Shown piece after piece: positions 10,615 to 20,348 of a stretch of DNA of 64,000 nucleotides. Below the pieces are notes generated by a model. It saw only the letters and a list, made by a program, of their open reading frames with translations. It was not told the DNA's origin and did no database searches. This DNA comes from Rhabdophis nuchalis (Eukaryota > Chordata > Lepidosauria > Squamata > Natricidae): positions 172,110,663 to 172,174,662 of the forward strand of contig CM077647.1 in assembly GCA_039707465.1 (NCBI GenBank), written 5' to 3'. The position numbers were made by a program, and so were the translations under genes. The first letter of the stretch is position 1. Every line of letters begins with the position of its first letter.

Positions 10615-10800
10615 TTAGGGTTCGCTCGCCGCTTTGATCCTTTTCCTGGCCCCCCACGGGGGCGAGAAGCCCCTTGTTTGGGGCTTCTCCCGTAAAGCCG
10701 GCTCGACAGGGAAGCCCCCCCCCGCGGCAGCGGGGAGAGCGACCCTGCTCCTCGGCTTAGGTGGAAGAGGACATGCTGCGGGGGGTCTTCCCTTCGCCAA
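10615..10800 (-). other. Antisense ORF in the 5' leader of the HAL1-like element, copy 1
   Basis: A 61-codon minus-strand frame begins MAKGRPPAACPLPPKP and is Pro/Arg/Ala-rich. The corresponding frame in the second copy (starting at 27766 on the + strand) begins MAKEKPPAACPPPPKP, with the start codon and frame kept. The position, antisense and in the 5' leader, recalls primate L1 ORF0, but no homology to it is claimed. Conservation may simply reflect shared descent of G+C-rich DNA. Confidence 0.35.
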
Positions 10801-11440
10801 AGGTTGGCGGCACCATTTAATTCTATGAAGAGAGAAGATCGGAAGAGTCGGGAGGCTTTTCGGGACCTCAGCTGCGAGCGGAGAGTGAGCGTTTAAAACT
10901 TTTCTTTTTGTGTACTGTCAGCCGGGCTGAAAGGGACTGGAGGGGGGTGTTTGTTTCCAAAAACCCCCCCTTGGACTAAAAGCGGCACTTGGAAATGCCT
11001 CGTTGCGAGGAATCGGAAACTTTAAATCTGGATGGTCTCTAACAAGGGAAAGTACTTTGCGGCTTGTTTGCAATTATGTCTCGAGGTCTGGCTGAAACAG
11101 TTTCTTTTTTGCTTTTTAACCGCTTTCTCCCTCGGGCTCTGAGTTTGGGCGGAAAATGGCTTCTCTTTGTCCCCGACTGACTATGACCTATGGAAAATTA
11201 CCAGTGTCTCTTTGCGATTTGGACTTCCTCTAATTATTGATGAAGAATTTTCTTTTTTTGGATTTGTGTTTTCCTTTCTGGATTGCCTTCGTTATTATAC
11301 CTATGGAGTTGGAAAAGTGTTTCTCTGTTGGCTTCTGAATTTTGCAGCTGTACAACTTTGAGGACTTTGGACTCCTGATCTGCCTTACCAGCCCCACCCT
11401 AAAAACGCCATTTTACTGGCACGGATATTAACAGCTAAAC

Positions 11441-12277
11441 ATGGCACAAGAAGCAACGCTCGCAAGCCTTGAACAAAGAATGACTGCCCTTGAAACTGTT
11501 ATACAAAATTTGGTATCAGAAATTAAGGCTCAGAGGGCAGAAAATGTCAACTTTAAAAAGGAACTATTGGACACTCGAAAACAAGTGCTTGAGAATACAC
11601 AGAAGAATGAAGAATTGAAAGGGGGGCTGGAGGGGGCTAAGGGAGAGATTAAAAATGTTTCTAATGAGGTTGTGGAAATAAATGCGCATGTGACTAGGAT
11701 TGATTTGGAAAGGATGACATATTTTTTGAGATTCCAGAATGTTTCTGAGATGGATGGTGAATGTCTCCCTGATCTTATGAGTACAATTATTGCAGACTAT
11801 TTACATAAACCCAAAGATGAGATCAGAGGGGACATTGACCTAGTCTACAGAATAAATTCTGCATATGCTAGGATGAATGAAGTACCCAGAGAGATACATG
11901 TAAAATTTGTTAGAAGGTCAACCAGAGAGGAAATCTTGAAGGTGCAAAGAGGGAGTCCTATGATTTACCAACAAAAGGAGATTACCATCTTGAAGCAGAT
12001 TCCAAGAAAAGTTAGAGAAGCCAGAAGGAAATTTTCCTTCTTGTCTAAAACATTGTTTGATCATGGGATCTGGTTCAAGTGGGTGATACCCGAAGGGATG
12101 CTGGTGTTCTGGGAAGGAGGTAGAGTAAAGATTAAAACAGTTGCTGAGGCGGAAGCCTTTCTTAAAAAACATTCCTCTGTCCTGGGAGAAGATCCAGGGG
12201 GGGGCAGGGGGAGCCATGGCCCCGCCCGCTGGGGGCCCGGGGGAGAAGGGGGAAGATACAATTGCCAAGAGACTTAG
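11441..12277 (+). CDS. L1-type ORF1 protein (RNA-binding chaperone), copy 1
   Basis: The protein has 278 residues. Residues about 5-95 are heptad-like and charged (LASLEQRMTALETVIQNLV, then KKELLDTRKQVLENTQ), which predicts a coiled coil as in L1 ORF1p trimers. Residues about 95-190 (MTYFLRFQNVSE, then IIADYLHKP, YRINSAYAR, REIHVKFVRRSTREEIL) fit the RRM-like Transposase_22 domain. Residues about 190-250 (REARRKFSFLSKTLFDHGIW, then VFWEGGRVKIKT) fit the C-terminal domain. The last ~25 residues are Gly-rich and differ from copy 2 by frame in a G-run. Over the first ~250 residues the two copies are roughly 88% identical by eye. The ATG at 11441 is shared by both copies. The family role is nucleic-acid binding in retrotransposon RNPs. 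Confidence 0.85.
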   Translation: MAQEATLASLEQRMTALETVIQNLVSEIKAQRAENVNFKKELLDTRKQVLENTQKNEELKGGLEGAKGEIKNVSNEVVEINAHVTRIDLERMTYFLRFQNVSEMDGECLPDLMSTIIADYLHKPKDEIRGDIDLVYRINSAYARMNEVPREIHVKFVRRSTREEILKVQRGSPMIYQQKEITILKQIPRKVREARRKFSFLSKTLFDHGIWFKWVIPEGMLVFWEGGRVKIKTVAEAEAFLKKHSSVLGEDPGGGRGSHGPARWGPGGEGGRYNCQET

Positions 12278-12727
12278 ATCTAAAAAATAACTTTGCCCTT
12301 GTTTTTCTTTTGAGTAATATTGTATGATATTTGTAATCTGGATTTTTGCAATTGACTGACAGTATATAACTGAAAAATTTAGGAATATGTACTTGCTCCC
12401 AGCTTGTAGTGTTATGTGAAATGTTTCTTTTTTTTCTTTTTAATAATGTAATTTGAGGTTCCGGAGGAGCCGACGACTTTGACGTGACCACTCTCAAAAT
12501 TTCTATGTAACCCTTACCCTACCCCACAAAAAATGTAAACTCAATAAAACTTTTTCAATATAAAAAAAAAGAACTCTTCCTTCGGTGTCATCAAGTCTGT
12601 TTCTGTGGTGAATGCCATCGTTGCTCCCGTGCTGAATCCTTTCATTTACACCATTAGGAACAAGGAAGTGAAAGGAGCTGTGTGCAAAGCATTAAGAAAA
12701 ATGAGTCCAGCTTTTTCAAAACCATAG

Positions 12728-12989
12728 ACCTCGTTGGAGAAGCAATCCTATGCTTCAAGACGAGGATTTGGGGCAGGGGTGCTATCCATCAAAGATATTA
12801 TACCATTATTTTTCCTCGCCCAATTCAAGGTCTTTATAAGAAGAAGCAGCTGAACACCCATTGCCTACTATTTCTTTTTATTAAAGAGTTCTTCATTTTT
12901 ATTTCTCATGTTTACATTCACAAACACACATTCTCACAGATATTGTTAACATTATGTGTTGCCTTTTAACATTTATGACAAATTCATTT
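12728..12989. other. OR1 3' flank
   Basis: A/T-rich sequence following the OR1 stop. It contains TTTTTATTAAAG but no clear poly(A) signal of its own that I can assign, and no gene. Confidence 0.35.
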
Positions 12990-13047
12990 CTCCGCCTGAC
13001 TTTAAAAATATAATCGAGGTTGCTTTCCTACGATCCTATATTCATCT

Positions 13048-13310
13048 TGTTTTACAACCAACCTACTTCTCCTTCCCTCTTCTTTCCTTCTACCTTCCCT
13101 TCTTCTCTACTTTCTTCTTCCCTCCTTTCCTTTCTTTTTTCTTCTTCCCCTACCTCTCCCCCACTCCTCTCCACTTCTTCCCCTTCCTGCCCTCTCTCCT
13201 ACTCTTACTACCCCTCCTATTCTTCCTCTCTTTTCCTTTTCTTCTTTCCCCTCTTCTCCTCTCCTCTTCTTAACTTTCCCTCTCTTCCTCTCTTCCTTCC
13301 CTCCTTCCAT
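13048..13310 (+). repeat. Polypyrimidine (CT-rich) tract
   Basis: About 260 bases are almost purely C and T on the + strand, in irregular CTTCC/TCTTC blocks. Frames through it are low-complexity Ser/Leu/Phe/Pro and are not credible proteins. It could be an expanded tail or a potential triplex-forming tract. Confidence 0.7.
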
Positions 13311-13479
13311 TGTTGTGTTTACATATTTTCCTCTTCAATCCGGTGTGTTATCGGGATGGCACTCGAGCAAACCCAGTTCTGTATTTACATAACAATCTTA
13401 AGTTCCCTCTTCCTCATTTTATTTTCCATTGTAATAGTTCCATGTATATCATCTTTTAAACATATATTTGTATATTAAT

Positions 13480-13920
13480 GTTTTTCTATTTCCCCCCTCT
13501 TTCTCCCTCCTTCATTTAATAGTGTGTCATCTGAATAATTTGATCTATCTTCTTTTATTCATATTCCTTTTCTAACCAATCACAAAATCACCCCCATGTC
13601 TTGAAGTACACTGATTCCTCTTTATCCTTTATTCTCAATGTTAACCTATTCATTTCTGCACAGTCTAACATTTTCTTTATTTTCTCTCCTTCTGAAGGGA
13701 TTTTGTCTGCTTTCCAATTTTGTGCAAATGCAATCCTACATGTATGATCAAATATGTGTCTTCTTTACCATAGTTCTCTGGTAAGATATCCAATAAAAAT
13801 ATCTCTAGTCTCAACTCTATATGTTGGTGCAGCATTTTCTTTAACCATGTTTGTAACTTAACCCAATAATTCTTTGCTTCCATGCATGTCCACCACATGT
13901 GGTAATATGCCATTGCCTAG
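13480..13920 (-). mobile_element. L1 LINE 3' fragment (ORF2 C-terminus)
   Basis: The minus-strand frame from 13913 reads AYYHMWWTCMEAKNYWVKLQ, then IELRLEIFLLDIL, an L1 ORF2 C-terminal piece. Frame breaks follow, with CAEMN/LTL-like remnants near 13620-13660. The copy is degenerate. Confidence 0.72.
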
Positions 13921-14364
13921 TATTTAAAACTGTGATGTGTTATAATAACATCCATTGTTTTGATCACAGTTGAACCCCAAGAAGGTTTTGTGAATGCTTC
14001 ATTCACAAGGAAAAATATCAGCTTTTCTTACAAATCTGTAATGGCAGCAATATTAATCTACTCTATGAGTTTCTTTGTTTTGCTATTTGATCTTGGGAAT
14101 CAATTGCAAGCTTTAGATTTCCTAGTGTTGTTTATTGAAGAAGGATCATTTGAACCAGAGGAGAACGTACAAGATATTAATTGGAAAAATGGCAAAAGAT
14201 GAGTTTTGGTGCCTACAGTGGTTCGGTATATTTTTCAAATGACAATTTTGGACCAAAGAATCATGACCTGACTGGAAAAGTGACTTTCTAAAGCATTTGG
14301 TCTTCTCCATATTTCATTCAAATATGGAGCTTCAGATCCTTTTGATTTTGAATTTGATAGGGAA
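13921..14364. other. Intergenic sequence, nothing assigned
   Basis: A short open stretch at 13960-14202 has no recognisable domain and A/T-rich composition like its surroundings. I do not call it a gene. Confidence 0.3.
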
Positions 14365-14598
14365 GCAATAGCAATAGCACTTATATACTGCTTTACAGTG
14401 CTTTACAGCTCTCTCTAAGTGGTTTACAGAGTAAGCATATTTCCCCCAACAATTTGGGTCCTCATTTAACCCACCTTGGAAGGATTGAAGGCTGAGTCAA
14501 CCTTGAGCCTGGAGGGATTCGAACTCCCAATTTGCAGGCAGCTGGCAGTCAGCAGAAGTAGCCTGCAGTACTGCACTCTAACCACTGTGCTACCGGTT
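14365..14598 (-). mobile_element. tRNA-derived SINE, CAATAG-tail type
   Basis: On the minus strand: a head with GGTTAGAGTGCAGTACTGCAG, then GGTTGACTCAGCCTTCAATCC, then GTAAACCACTTAGAGAGAGC, and a tail of GCTATTGCT repeats. This is the same family as 33059-33256 (minus) and 60050-60196 (plus, internally deleted). The A/B-box-like head suggests tRNA ancestry. Confidence 0.78.
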
Positions 14599-14604
14599 TC
14601 AGGG

Positions 14605-14985
14605 ACTGGGGATGTCTAGTTTAATGAAAAGAAGGACGTGGTGACATGATAGCCACGCTCCGATATCTCAGGAGCTGCCACAAAAATGAGGGAGTCAAGC
14701 TATTCTCCAAAGCACCTGAGGGTAGAACAAGAATCATTTGGTGGAAACTAATCAAGAAGAGAAGCAACTTAGAACTGAGGAGAAATTTCCTGACAGTTAG
14801 AACAATGAATCAGTGGAACAGAAATTGCCTCCAGAAGTTGTAAATGTTCCAATCCTGTAGGTTTTTAAGATGATGTTGGATAACCATTTGTCTGAAGTGG
14901 TGTAAGGTTTCCTGCCTAAGCAGGGGGTTGGAGTAGAAAACATCCTAGGTCCCTTCCAACTCTGTTATTCCATTCTATGATATTC
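14605..14985 (+). mobile_element. CR1 LINE 3' end
   Basis: It reads GTCTAGTTTAATGAAAAGAAGG, then CCTGAGGGTAGAACAAGAATC, GAGAAATTTCCTGACAGTTA, and the end GGTCCCTTCCAACTCTGTTATTCCATTC. This fits the CR1 ORF2 C-terminus plus its short 3'UTR. The 5' end is truncated, as usual for CR1. Confidence 0.8.
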
Positions 14986-15832
14986 CTGAATTATCCCAAA
15001 TCTCATAGAACAGGACTTTGTTGAGAAGTTAGGAAAAAACAACACAATCCATTTGCAATGATAATGTGGAGGTATTCTTTGACAACCGTACTTTTGCAAA
15101 GGTGGAGAAAGCAGTGGGCAATAGGGTAGGTTACACATTTTTTGTTATTTTCTTATGCACTTATGTGATGATCCTATGCTAAAAGTATTGTAGAAGAGCT
15201 ACTGTGCTCTAATACTATAGGGATAAATTAAGCAATATAGTCAATGAACCCTGATCGCCCATTTAGAATTATATCTTTTGAATACAATTCAGTCTTGATT
15301 AGGTAACTATGGATGAAGATTGGCATGTGAGATAGTCCATACCAGTTAGGTTATTGAGTTTATCATAACTTATTGACTCTGTATCGTGACATCTATATAA
15401 ATAAAAATGTAAAATAGTTTGTACGAATCCACTAATCTCAAAAACTACTGGGCCGATTTACACCAAACTTTCACACAATGTAGACAAGGACTTCCGATAA
15501 TAGAATAGCTAATCATTTTGTGCCTAGCACGCGTGTGTTGTGTACAAATTACACACAAAAATGTACCCACTGAAATGTGTGTTAACATCCCTGTAGCCAC
15601 GCCCATCAAACTGCTTTTCAACTGTCAGTGTTGGAAGAGGACTCATACGGCGGCCTCTTGGGGCCAAAAAGGTACAGAGGATAGCAAACTCCCAAGTGGC
15701 CCATAGAGGGGGGGGGAGAAATTCTGCTCAGGACTGTTCTCTGAGGTAAAAAAACGGAGGCAGGCAGCTGCTTTAAACTGTTTAATATGAACTGAACCAA
15801 ACTGTAACAAAGAATCACCCATCTGACAGCAA

Positions 15833-16200
15833 ATACAGTTTAATGAAAAGAAGGACTAGGGAAGACATGATAGCAGCCTTCCAATATCTCAGGGGTTGCC
15901 CCAAAGAAGAGAGGAGTCAAGCTATTCACCAAGGCACATGAGGGCAGAACAAGAAGCAATGGGTGGAAACTAATCAAGGAGAGAAGCAACCTAGAACTGA
16001 GGGCAAATTTCCTGGCAGTGAGAACTATTAACCAGAGGAACATCTTGCCACCAGAAGTTATGGATGCCCCAACACTGAAGAGAGAAGAGATTGGAAAACC
16101 ATTTGTCTGAAACGGCATAGGGTCTCCTGCTTGAGCAGTGGGGTTGGACTAGATGACCTCCAAGGTCCCTTCCAGCTCTGCTATTGTATTATTGTATTAC
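15833..16200 (+). mobile_element. CR1 LINE 3' end inside the Helitron
   Basis: It reads ACAGTTTAATGAAAAGAAGG, then CTAGAACTGAGGGCAAATTTCC, then GGACTAGATGACCTCCAAGG, TCCCTTCCAGCTCTGCTATT and (ATTGT) tail units near 16185-16200. It is a 5'-truncated copy. Confidence 0.8.
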
Positions 16201-16239
16201 AGTAGGTAGGTAGATAGGGGAATAGAGAGAAAGGGAGAA

Positions 16240-16925
16240 ATACAGTTTAATAAAAGAGGGACTAGGGGAGACAGGATAGCAGCCTTCCAATATCTCAGGG
16301 GTTGCCACAAAGAAGAGGGAGTCAAGCTATTCTCCAAGGCACCTGGGGGCAGGACAAGAAGATATGGGTGGAAACTAATCAAGGAGAGAAGCAACTTAGA
16401 ACTGAGGAGAAATTTCCTGACAGTTAGAACAATTAATCAGTGGAACAACTTGCCTCCAGAAGTTGTGAATGCCCCAACACTGGAAGTCTTCAAGAAGATG
16501 TTGGATAGCCATTAGTCTGAAATGGTATAGGGCAGTGATGGCTAACCTTTTTTGGCTCACGTGCCAAAGCAGGGGGAGTGCAGGGGCGATGTGCACAGGT
16601 GTGACACATCCATAATGCTATGTGCATGAGCCCCTGCATTTGGCATGCTTTTTACGTCATCCCCAGGCTCCAGAGGGTTTATAGGAGCCTGGGGAGGGTG
16701 AAAACAGCCTTCCCCCACCTCCAGAGGGCAAAAAATGGCCTCAAAAGAAGGCCTAAATCAGCTGGCCAGGGCACACATACAAACTGAAGCTGACAGGGCA
16801 ATGCCTCGAGTGGCCTAAGAAATGGTTCCGTGTGCCACCTGTGGCACCCGTGCCATAGGTTCGCCATCATGGGTATAGGGCTTCCTGCCTAGCAGGGAGT
16901 TGGACTAGATGACCCCCAAGGGATA
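16240..16925 (+). mobile_element. CR1 LINE 3' end, interrupted by a hAT MITE
   Basis: CR1 sequence runs from ACAGTTTAATAAAAGAGGGA to AATGGTATAGGG (16532). It resumes after the MITE at 16873 as GTATAGGGCTTCCTGCC, then GGACTAGATGACCCCCAAGG. It then dissolves into the minisatellite. This lies within the Helitron. Confidence 0.78.
16533..16872. mobile_element. hAT-type MITE (340 bp)
   Basis: The termini are imperfect inverted repeats: CAGTGATGGCTAACCT at the left, and AGGTTCGCCATCATG near the right end. The 8-bp target duplication GTATAGGG is at 16525-16532 and 16873-16880. The sequence is non-coding. Related ends occur near 19940-19978 and 34723-34815. Confidence 0.8.
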
Positions 16926-16944
16926 GATAGAGAGGCAGAAATAA

Positions 16945-17011
16945 GGTAGGTAGGTAGGTAGGTAGGTAGGTAGGTAGGTAGGTAGGTGGATAGATAGATA
17001 GATAGATAGAT

Positions 17012-17046
<35 letters not shown>

Positions 17047-17850
17047 GACGGTAGGTAGGTAGGTAGGTAGGTAGGTAGGTAGGTAGGTAGGTAGGTAGGG
17101 GGAGAAAGGAAGAAATATAGTAGGTAGGTAGGTAGGTAGGTACATAGGTAGGGGGATGGATAGATAGATAGGGAGAAATACAGTAGATAGGTAGGTAGAG
17201 GGATAGACAGAGAGGGAGAAATACAGTAGGTAGGCAGGTAGGTGGATAGGGGGATAGATAGAGAGGGAGAAATACAGTAGGTAGGTAGGTGGAGGGAGAA
17301 AGCAAGAAATACAATAGGTAGGTAAGTAGAGGGATAGACAGAGAGGGAGAAATACGGTAGGTAGGTAGGTGTATAGATAGCGAGAAATACGGTAGGTAGG
17401 TAGGTAGAGGGATAGAGGGGGGGAAATACAGTAGGTAGGTAGATAGAGGGAAAAAGAAAGAAATACAGTAGGTAGGTAGGTAGGTAGAGGGATAGACAGA
17501 CAGGGATTAATACAGTAGGTAGGTAGGTAGAGGGATAGAGGGGGGGAAATACAGTAGGTAGGTAGGTAGAGGGATAGAGGGGGGAAATACAGTAGGTAGG
17601 TAGGTAGAGGGATAGAAAGAGAGGGAGAAATACAGTAGGTAGGCAGGTAGGTAGATAGGGGGATAGATAGAGAGGGAGAAATATAGTAGGTAGGTATGTA
17701 GGTAGCTAGGTAGGTAGAGGGATAGAGAGGGGGAAATACAATAGGTAAGTAGGTAGGTAGAGGGAGAAAGAAAGAAATACAGTAGGTAGGTAGGTAGAGG
17801 GATAGACAGATAGAGAGAGAGAGAAAAATACAGTAGGTAGGTAGGTTGGG
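16945..17850 (+). repeat. GTAG/TAGG minisatellite inside the Helitron
   Basis: About 20 irregular copies of a 35-45 bp compound unit are present: several GTAG units followed by AGGGATAGAGAGGGAGAAATACA. A pure TAGATAGA/GAAA stretch lies at 16986-17046. The same compound unit, in fewer copies, occurs in the sister Helitrons (31553-31797 minus, 50560-50636 plus). It is therefore intrinsic to this element family and has expanded here. Confidence 0.85.
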
Positions 17851-18166
17851 GCTTATATGGTGGTTGGGTGTATGTGTGCAGGTGTAGATCTACACACAGA
17901 TTGGTTGGCCATTTAACCAGACTGGGCCACAGCAATGCGTGGCCGGGTATAGCTAGTGTTCAATAAAATCTGTTGTCTGAGCTGCTTCCTTAGATTGGAA
18001 TTCTTGAATATGCTGTTCACTAAAATGATGTGGTACATTGGTTGACGTGTTGGGCTAGGAATAGAAACACACAGGATCATGGCCTCCTTTGTCATAGCAG
18101 CTCATAGGTGACCTGACAATGAACAGTTCTTATAGGGAAATATTGGAGGGATATCAAGGTGAGAAG

Positions 18167-18720
18167 TGTTATGGCCTGCCAGCAGAGTTGGCAGCAGATT
18201 CAGACAATTAGGAGGTTGGGGGAGGAACATGGGCCAGTCCTGGAGCCTGGGGAAGGCTCTGACGAGGGCTCTGCCTCAGAGGCAGACATGGGGCCAGGGC
18301 CATCTGACAGTTATCATCTGCCTTTGGGAGTCGGAGATGAGTGGGGCAGAAGAACAGCTGGAGCCTGTTCCCAGTGTGCACATAAACAGAGCTGCAAGGA
18401 GAAGAGAACAGCTAAAGAACAAGGGTCGACTTGAAAGGGAGGCCACAGGTGAACAGTGAATGGCCCCTCCCATGGAAAATAAAAGAGGAGCGAAAGGGGA
18501 GTGGAGCTTGCAGGAGACAATTGATTCATTCCTGCATTCTTGCCAAGTATCGCGGGCATCTGAAAGATATTGGCCTGGCCACTCTCCAAACCTGATAAAG
18601 ATGGGTAATGGTGAACTGTCTTGAAAGACTGTGGTCCAGGACTTTGCTGGAGAAGTACTCACTGTAAATTAAATAAAAGGGGTTTGTGGGGACGAGGACT
18701 CGGATGCTGGGGAAACCTAG
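18167..18720 (+). mobile_element. Probable solo LTR
   Basis: It starts TGTTATGGCCTGCCAGCAG and has an acidic Glu/Ser/Asp-rich short frame near the start (GEGSDEGSASEADMGPGPSD). An AATAAAAG polyadenylation-type signal lies at about 18673, with a G/T-rich region after it. The layout resembles the minus-strand repeats ending at about 33035 and 42735, which begin TGTGGCCCAGCAGG. The right end is blurred by an L2-like fragment. No retroviral coding sequence was seen. Confidence 0.45.
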
Positions 18721-18736
18721 GTCAGAGGCTTCTCAT

Positions 18737-19180
18737 CCTGCCCCATAAATCCCTTCGACCGATTCGCTCGCACAGAGAGGGACTTCTCCGGGTGACGTCC
18801 ACTAGGCAATGCCAGCGGGCGACACTCAAGGGAAGGGCCTTCTCTGTCGCAGGCCCTATCCTATGGAACGACCTACCCCCCGACCTCAGAACAACTCCGG
18901 ACCTCCGCTCCTTCAGCCGAAAGCTCAAAACCTATTTCTTCCAGCAGGCCGGCCTGGCCTAATCTATCTTTCCTGCCTCCAGTCTGTATATTTAAATTTT
19001 TAATTGGGTTTTAGTGTTTTAGGATTTTAGGTTTTAGCGCAGGGTTATAGTAGTTTAATCTGATTTTAGGTATTTATATTGTTTTATGTTTGTATGTTTT
19101 ATAATTCCCTGTGCACCGCCCCGAGTCCCTTCGGGGACAGGGAGCGGTATATAAATAAAATTTGATTTGATTTGATTTGA
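18737..19180 (+). mobile_element. L2-like LINE 3' end
   Basis: It encodes the last ~75 residues of the LINE protein ([20 protein letters not shown], then WNDLPPDLRTTPDLRSF, ending QQAGLA at about 18960). The 3'UTR hairpin CCCCGAGTCCCTTCGGGGA lies near 19120-19138, and the tail is (TTTGA)n at 19161-19180. Confidence 0.88.
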
Positions 19181-19436
19181 GAGCAAGAAGAAGAAAGTAA
19201 TTCTTAGCATTCTTGTCCTTCTATTCCCTGAGAAGTATCATTTAAACACCGAGCAGTGTATCTGCAGGATTTTCCCAATGTTACAAATGCACAAACTTTC
19301 TGTTAGAAGAACAAATGAGAATCAGATGGAGTGGAGAAATCCAAAAATCAGAAAACAGAAGAAGAGGCGTACAGAAAGAGGTTTTCTAGATCAGAGTCGG
19401 ATGGTGAATCTTGAGCCCTAAACCACAAGTTGTTGT

Positions 19437-19590
19437 TTTTTTCTCGAGGCAACTGGACTTTCTTGTTTTTCTTTGAAGATGTTTCACTTCTCATCCAAGG
19501 AGCTTCTTCAGCTCATCTTGGGCGAGAAGCAAAACATCTTCAAAGAAAACCAAGAAAGTCTAGTTAACTCTTTAAAAAAAAAAGACTGGG
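19437..19590. repeat. Foldback repeat with inverted arms
   Basis: The left arm (GGCAACTGGACTTTCTTG, then TCTTTGAAGATGTTTC) and the right arm (AACATCTTCAAAGAAAACCA, then GAAAGTCTAGTT) are imperfect inverted repeats around a short centre near 19510. Related pieces lie at 8618-8810, 36742-36830 and 38280-38370. Confidence 0.6.
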
Positions 19591-19639
19591 GAATCTCCAT
19601 AACTTGACCCATAAAAAGGATTCTTCTATGTGTAACACT

Positions 19640-19978
19640 TTCAAGCCTATGTATGTTACCATTTTTGTATACGACCCATTTTGGGACTGGAAAGGCTCCT
19701 GCACCAATCGGGAAGTCAAAACTTGGGGGCACTGCATGAGGCCAAAAATTGCAATGCAAGCAACCCCCTGTGCATGCACACCTCTCCCATGCATGAGTAC
19801 CACCCCTGTGCATGTACATGCATATCCTCTGCATGTGCCCCGCCCCATATACATACACAGCAGAGACCCGAAGACCAGCTGGCTGATGGGAGGCGCATGC
19901 ATATGTGCAGTAGAGCTGGGCTGGCATGATGGCTGGTGTGCAGAGAGGGCTCCGTGTGCTATAGGTTCGTCATCACAA
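19640..19978. mobile_element. hAT MITE fragment (same terminus as 16533-16872)
   Basis: It ends CTATAGGTTCGTCATCACAATG, matching the right terminus of the 340-bp MITE. The interior is CATG/TGCA-rich with several ATGCAT words. The left end is not defined. Confidence 0.45.
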
Positions 19979-20336
19979 TGCTAAGACCACCTCCACCAAC
20001 ACTGACAGGACAACCCACCTGTAGAGATAGAGGAAAGGTTGCAAAGAGGCAAGCGCAGCACACTGCCATGACTTAGTAGCTGTTTACCTCAGATGTCTAT
20101 GAGCTCACCTAATTAGCAGCACCAGGCACTGCCAGGAACTATCAAGATATGTGAGACTTTGCCCTGGCTGGGATGTTCTTGAAAGATTGACAAGGAGAAT
20201 AAACCAATGATATAGCTGCTGTTGCTATATGCTCTTTGCTTTGCTTGATAAAACTGTATAAAAAGCAATAAACTCTGCGAAGGCGGATGGACATTTTGGA
20301 TGAACCCTGCTATGACTGGTTAGTCATAGACTGGTA
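19979..20336. other. Unassigned sequence before the long L2-like LINE
   Basis: It contains TATAAAAAGCAATAAACTC near 20256-20274 and could be an LTR-type repeat or part of the LINE 5' leader. I could not decide between them. Confidence 0.25.
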
Positions 20337-20348
20337 CGAGTCGTCCCG

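Larger units (their letters stand above)
10581..12570 (+). mobile_element. ORF1-only L1-related (HAL1-like) element, copy 1
   Basis: The element is about 1.99 kb with three parts: a G+C-rich 5' leader (10581-11440), one long ORF (11441-12277), and a 3'UTR with AATAAA (12543) and an A tail. Target duplications of at least 15 bp (GAACTCTTCCTTCGG) lie at 10566-10580 and 12571-12585. There is no reverse-transcriptase ORF or remnant of one. A second copy at 25996-27986 has the same ends, order and length (1991 bp), so this is a family and not a random truncation. Known mammalian parallel: HAL1, L1 relatives with ORF1 only. Mobilisation in trans by an autonomous L1 is inferred from the A tail and the duplication. 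Confidence 0.85.
9772..12727 (+). pseudogene. Olfactory receptor OR1, split by a retrotransposon
   Basis: Residues 1-269 are encoded at 9772-10580 and the remaining C-terminal part at 12586-12727. Together they would make a normal-length OR ending at a TAG at 12725-12727. Seen in order: a sequon NCT near the N-terminus, PMYFFLSNLS in TM2, LISLDRYLAICHPLRY at the TM3/loop boundary, RAFSICASHL in TM6, and NPFIYTIRN in TM7, which lies in the distal piece. No other stop or frameshift was noticed. The only lesion is an insertion just before TM7, flanked by a direct repeat of GAACTCTTCCTTCGG. Read through, the ORF appends about 37 foreign residues after KNSSFG and lacks TM7, so a working receptor is unlikely. 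The acceptor AG is also altered (GTAACAC in place of GTAACAG). The receptor family is class II type; the subfamily is not assigned. Confidence 0.9.
15392..17956 (+). mobile_element. Helitron-like element (non-autonomous), 2.56 kb
   Basis: It begins TCTATATAAATAAAAATG after an A (15391) and ends CTAG (17953-17956) before a T (17957), as expected for insertion between A and T without target duplication. A hairpin with a perfect 6-bp stem, GGCCAC (17925-17930) and GTGGCC (17939-17944), sits 8 nt before the terminal CTAG. No Rep/helicase coding was seen. The interior holds two CR1 fragments, a hAT MITE and a long minisatellite. Sister copies lie at 31433-31946 (minus) and 50308-50728 (plus). Confidence 0.8.

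Noticed and set aside
10581..10695. OR1 as a natural 307-residue receptor with a novel C-terminus
   Set aside because: The extra ~37 residues come from the inserted element leader, and the true TM7 exists downstream of the insertion.
13020..13478. A 152-codon Ser/Pro/Phe/Leu frame
   Set aside because: It reads through a polypyrimidine tract. Composition, not homology, keeps it open.
13960..14202. An 80-codon frame as a small gene
   Set aside because: No recognisable domain, no conserved neighbour and A/T-rich background composition.
16920..17850. CRISPR-like array because of spaced repeats
   Set aside because: The units are of variable length and grade into tetranucleotide repeats within a eukaryotic transposon. 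There are no unique spacers.
16867..17935. Long Tyr/Leu/Pro/Thr frames on the minus strand
   Set aside because: They are six-frame artefacts of the GTAG-type minisatellite in the Helitron.
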